Assembly: GCA_003024785.1 (NCBI GenBank)
Contig: PUQB01000605.1
Coordinates: 1 to 64,000, forward strand
Direction of reading: 5' to 3'
Length of the DNA stretch: 64,000 nucleotides
DNA from: Selaginella tamariscina
Taxonomy: Eukaryota; Streptophyta; Lycopodiopsida; Selaginellales; Selaginellaceae
The notes beneath the pieces were generated by a model, which worked only from the letters and a program-made list of their open reading frames with translations, had not been told where the DNA came from and searched no databases. Position numbers and translations under genes: made by a program. Positions 60,056-64,000 of the stretch are shown piece by piece (within the stretch, counting starts at the first letter, position 1; the number at the start of each line of letters is the position of its first letter).

Positions 60056-63000
60056 TCAATTCATTAACAATTCTTCTTCGCTATTACCTTCTGAGTGAGG
60101 CGAAGAAGGTCTAAGCCGCTTGTGAGATGGTTCAAGATCTTCTGCATCTTCTATTGATGTTTCCATGGGTCCTGGAGTGTGCGAATGTTCTGTACTCCTC
60201 GAGATAACTTCCGGTCTAATATCTGATTGAAGTTCGTTCTCAGACTCCGAGATTGAACCAGATTCACCTTCAGAGCTATCGCACTTATCTGGAGGGAACT
60301 TTCTCAAATACGCCTTTATGGATTCGTTGGGGTACTCAGTTGAGACCCAATCTATCCACTTGTTCAGGTCCTCAACCATGGTCTTATCCTTTTCAACGGC
60401 AAACACACATGTATGCCGAAGGTAACACTCCTTCAAGACGGACCCCCTAGTGCAGTAGTCAAAAACCCACGCATCACTGTGAGGACCCCTGATCAAGTTG
60501 ACGATGCTCCGTGCCGCTTGACTTGTAATGTTTGGATAACGTACATTGCCGAATACGTCACTCACCTATCGGTGTATCGGATGGAGGTTCAGGGCCGTTG
60601 GAGTGCAAACAGATGCCTGGCCAGTCATTTGGAAGCTTGAAATTGTTTGGCGCATTCCTAACAACCAAGTGAACAACGTATCAATGCACTTGGGATTAGC
60701 ATCGTTCATATAAAATCCTGTCCAACGATGTCTATTCTTCTTGGCGAAGGCGAAGGCAAAAGTATCGGTGACATGAGCAAGAATCAAGAAATAAATACCT
60801 GAAAAAGTAGGTATCAGTGAAGAGCGCAAGCATGAATTCAATAATAAATACCTTCTATGTATATGCTTGCACGGCTAAGTTTCTCCACCAGATCCTCTAG
60901 TGCCCTATCTGTCGAAAGATTTTTTGACACCCGCCGATCCATCACGAACAATTGAAACGGTTTCCTACAAGCAGTGATGTTACCCCATAAAGTCTCCGAA
61001 TCTAACAACAAACATCTGTAGGGCTTGTCGTGATTCGTAGCATCCTCCTTTATAAGGTTCAATTCGGTTCTCCGCTGCTGAAGGACTGCCATAAGAGAAG
61101 GCGTCATCCCAATGTTCTCCTTTTTGGCGTTGGCGTGCAATAGATTCTTGCCCAGATCTTCCGATTGGTTCACCCATTCGACAAGCATATCATCGTTCGT
61201 CACATGCAAATATTTGCTGACCTCTTCATATGTTGAAGTCGAGGTCCAACCCAGTTTGTGGCAGTGTATTCCCAACCACTCCTTGAAATGCCTGACCGTC
61301 TTCAACTCCATTGCCTTGAGATGAAAAGGAGAGGTTGGGCTGCTGTTATTAATTTGTAGTTTGCCATCGATCACCAAATCAGCCAAGACTTCCATCTCCT
61401 CCATCGTTGTTCCATTTAAAGGCTTCAACCATGTGAGCTTGAAATCGTTGTCTACATCCTTTGTAGATTGAACAGACTTAGCCTTCGGCGTCTTACTGGG
61501 TTTCTTTGCAGACTTTTCTGAGGGCTCCCTTCACTTGTCTGCTTCTTCTTCAGTGTTCCTTTTGAAAAGGATTCCATAATCCCCAACCATTTGGCAAAGA
61601 TCCTATCTTCGGGGCAAGAAATCAACATCATCAGAAAGGATGTTTCCTTCCCGCCCACCTGGGCAAAATCAACTGCTGCAATTTCTTCAACTCTCTGAGG
61701 AAAAAGACAGATTAATATACCGGCGAGATAAATCCCGCCCAAACAATTTGCTTACCCGGTATTCCGCAGATTGTGTATTCCCTGCGGTAGCTCTTTGTGG
61801 TCGCTGGAAGAGATTCCCACACGGCTCGCGTGTGTTTAAACTTCTCCCATATTTTGCTGTTGTAGTGGTTGGTGTCGGCAGCGTCCCATTCCGCCGATAA
61901 CTTATGGTACTGCTCGATTGTGAGATTCGGCTTAGCTAAAAACGCCGATCTTTTTGTCAGCTTCTCACGGGTATGCTCGGAAAGTTTTGTTGCCATCGTT
62001 CCTTTGTTGTGTTCATCGAGAAGTCGTTGGGCTGCCGTTATTGTGTGCTGGCCACTAATGATGTAGTACTTGATAGATTTTTATTCTCCGTCTGAATCTT
62101 CATGAGTTGTTCTGGTGTTGTGATCCAGACTTTGTCAGCGCCCTTCCTTCTTTCATAGTATGGACACAAAACAGCATTATGTGGAACGGTATAAGAATTG
62201 TCGTCCTTCATCTTCTCCATGAGCTCAGCTACACGTTCCTGGTTGAGTGGCCTGTAATTGAAGTTTGGGTTGACGCTGCAATATTTAACCCTACAAGGAT
62301 AAATCTTATCATCCAACATCATTTCCTTGTGACTTATTGCAGCATGAGATGCCACAGGTGCAGCTGACAAAACGATTGATGATTTTCTTTTGCGATCCGA
62401 ATCAACATGTGTGATCCCCGACTGCAGCTGTTCTAGTGTTCTCGGCACACTCTTCCAGCTCCCGAAGCTTCCTAAGCAAATTGAACGTGATCTGTAGAGA
62501 ACCTGAGACCGAGCCACCTCTCAATCTCCTTATGATGTCGCTGTGTTCTTCTTCAATGTGAAGAGGGAAGATTGCTCCACTTGCTGATTTTCTGTATTGT
62601 GAAGCAATATCTCCTGACAATACACCTACTCGATGAGTCTGAAGATCTTCGAAGTAGACATCCAGATGGATCCCCTCCATAGATGGGCTTTCGTTGAGTT
62701 GAAGAAGAACTCCAAGGTCAACATCATTAGTGAACACGTGAACGTCATTATCCACAAGTCGACAAAACCACCCGAAATTAATGTTGTAACTGACGACCTC
62801 TGGATCCGAGAACGTGACATTGGATGGAACAAGGCATATCTGTCGAGCATCGTCCAATCTGGGTTCGCAGCCTGCTTTCGGGTGCTTGACTAGCGAATCT
62901 ACTTTCCATTGTTTTGCTTGTCCATGAGATGTGACAGAGGTTAATTTGACAGCAACCATGGTTGCTCCAATGCGCTTCCCATTTATCTTAAAATATGGCC

Positions 63001-63194
63001 AAGTTGATTCCAGAATCCCCCTGCCCATCTCTTCTCCTGCTCTTGTCTTTAATGTCACCTCAATTCCACATCTGAATACAAAAATGATTAGTTCAAGTAT
63101 CCGAGTATAACAGATTTTATTTTAATTCTTACCCAGAATTTGACGACGACTCCATACTAATGACTCGATCTCCTTGTTTGATCAAATCGTCCTT
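60056..63194 (-). CDS. ParB-like and DNA-methyltransferase-like fusion protein, with introns, frame-disrupted
   Basis: Exons on the minus strand: 63133-63194 (KQGDRVISMESSSNSG), 61756-63071, 60852-61694 and 60056-60798, with GT-AG introns. The N-terminal part (about 62450-63070) is unrecognised (VNFGWFCRL-like and VFTNDVDLGVLLQLNE segments). 62040-62400 is ParB/sulfiredoxin-like: VNPNFNYRPLNQERVAELME, then YYIISGQHTITAAQRLLDE. A Lys-rich linker (KKPSKTPKAKS) follows. The C-terminal half resembles a permuted beta-class N4/N6 methyltransferase: FQLFVMDRRVSKN (61000-60920; motif IV with DRRV instead of DPPY), FLILAHVTDTFAFAFAKK, and WVFDYCTRGSVLKECYL with FAVEKD (60400-60470; degenerate motif I). 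An acidic tail ends at 60056. One in-frame TAG (60566-60568) and one-base breaks (near 62060, 62445 and 61500) are present. Catalysis is doubtful. Confidence 0.6.
61695..61755 (-). other. 61-nt intron carrying the GGCGGGAT palindrome
   Basis: The donor GTAAGC and acceptor TTTTTCCTCAG are good. Its middle is GGCGGGATTTATCTCGCC (61722-61739), a variant of the palindrome tandemly repeated at 63498-63971. Confidence 0.7.
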
Positions 63195-63300
63195 CTGCAA
63201 AATAATACACTATGAATACAAATATATAAAAACGCACACACACTTGTATAAACCCGAATATACAAAAATAATACACAGAGAGAAGTAGACGTAATTAACT

Positions 63301-63379
63301 GTCCGAAGCTCACATTTGTGTTAGTGCAAAAGAAAGATAACATTTCGTTTTAGAACCACCACAAATGTGAGCTCTGGAC
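63301..63379. repeat. Hairpin-forming inverted repeat
   Basis: The arms GTCCGAAGCTCACATTTGTG (63301-63320) and CACAAATGTGAGCTCTGGAC (63360-63379) are near-perfect reverse complements around a 39-base loop. It lies just upstream of the first visible exon of the ParB/methyltransferase-like gene. Confidence 0.85.
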
Positions 63380-63497
63380 AGTTTTACATAGATTCCTAGC
63401 TTTTACTCGAAATATTATGATAAGATGATAAAAGTAAATAAAATGAGATATGCAACTTATATATACTAATACACATATATATTCACATGGAAGGTGC

Positions 63498-63971
63498 GGC
63501 GGGATTAATCTCGCCACCCCTTCAATGCCTCCTGAAAGAGTGGGCGGGATTAATCTCGCCACCTTTCTGGAGGCCTTGAACGGGAGTGCGGAATTAATCT
63601 TGCCACCCTTCTCGGTCTCAGAGAGAACTGGGCAGGATTTATTTCTCACACCCCTTCAGTGACTCCAGAAAGGAGGCGGGATTAATCTCGCCCACCATGT
63701 AAGGGATGGTTAAATGAATTTCCCCACCCTTCCCAATTCTCTCCATTGGTATGTTGTAAACCTTCTACGTCTCAGACAGAAACGTTTGGGATTGGTCCGA
63801 CTCACCAATGGAGAAAAAAGGAAGGGTGGCGGGATTCATTCCTCCAACAGGCATTGAAGACTCGGCGGGATTAATCCCGCCGCCCAGGGCCTTCACTCGG
63901 TCCCTATGCGGCGGGATTAATCCCGCCGGACGCCAATTCCCTGCGCGGAATCGGGCGGGATTAATCCCGCC
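63498..63971. repeat. 44-46 bp minisatellite of palindromes GGCGGGATTAATCCCGCC
   Basis: Clear units lie at 63498-63515, 63543-63560, 63587-63604, 63675-63692, 63864-63881, 63910-63927 and 63954-63971. Degenerate ones lie near 63631, 63706, 63785 and 63828. The last three are perfect palindromes extending to 20 bases (CGGCGGGATTAATCCCGCCG); earlier ones carry TCTCGCC in the right half. Spacers of about 26 bases are themselves related and alternate in orientation. The array lies upstream of the minus-strand gene. Confidence 0.9.
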
Positions 63972-64000
63972 GCCTAGGCACTTCAGGCAGGCCAATGGCG

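Noticed and set aside
63498-63971. CRISPR-like pattern of 18-20 bp palindromic repeats with about 26-bp spacers
   Set aside because: Repeats are degenerate, spacers are related to each other and alternate in orientation, and the genome is eukaryotic with no cas genes. It is a minisatellite.

Overview
The window looks like nuclear DNA of a land plant, most likely a bryophyte such as a moss; that assignment is inference. The support is AT-rich, intron-bearing genes with GT-AG boundaries, a plant-type glutamate carboxypeptidase 2 (AMP1-like) gene, plant F-box genes, a Ty3/gypsy chromovirus with a chromodomain, and very many compound (TC)n(TA)n and (GT)n microsatellites. Gene density is low. I see no bacterial operons, rRNA genes, intact tRNA genes or true CRISPR arrays.

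Layout. 1-3332 (+) is the 3' two-thirds of an M28-type glutamate carboxypeptidase gene, with about 12 exons and several frame breaks. 4606-5039 holds weak candidate exons. A lineage-specific gene family of unknown function occurs five times: 6181-6690 (-), 7481-8060 (+), 25424-25960 (+), 44880-45325 (-) and 50768-51253 (+). It sits in large direct and inverted duplications that also carry a separate conserved noncoding module. 12900-14060 is an AT-rich foldback element. 16650-23640 holds F-box genes or fragments rearranged by an inverted duplication. 27270-36830 appears to be a degraded ParB-like/DNA-methyltransferase-like gene split by a Ty3/gypsy chromovirus (29332-35320) that has a CTTTC target duplication. 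39330-42110 and 46949-47561 are nests of older gypsy fragments. 47430-53790 is a 6.3-kb inverted repeat structure around one copy of the unknown gene. 53620-58225 is a wreck of LTR, gag-like and minisatellite sequence.

The most unusual part is the right end. A minus-strand gene (60056-63194) encodes an N-terminal domain I do not recognise, a ParB/sulfiredoxin-like motif, a Lys-rich linker and a C-terminal domain resembling a permuted beta-class N4/N6 DNA methyltransferase with degenerate catalytic motifs. Just downstream on the same strand is an FCP1/NIF-type HAD phosphatase-like gene (58642-59873). Upstream lies a 44-46 bp minisatellite built on the palindrome GGCGGGATTAATCCCGCC (63498-63971), and a variant of this palindrome also sits inside a short intron of the ParB/methyltransferase gene.

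A caution for the whole window: almost every recognisable coding region, host or transposon, is interrupted by single-base indels. Either most loci are decaying or the underlying assembly is not base-polished. Exon and frame calls should be read with this in mind.
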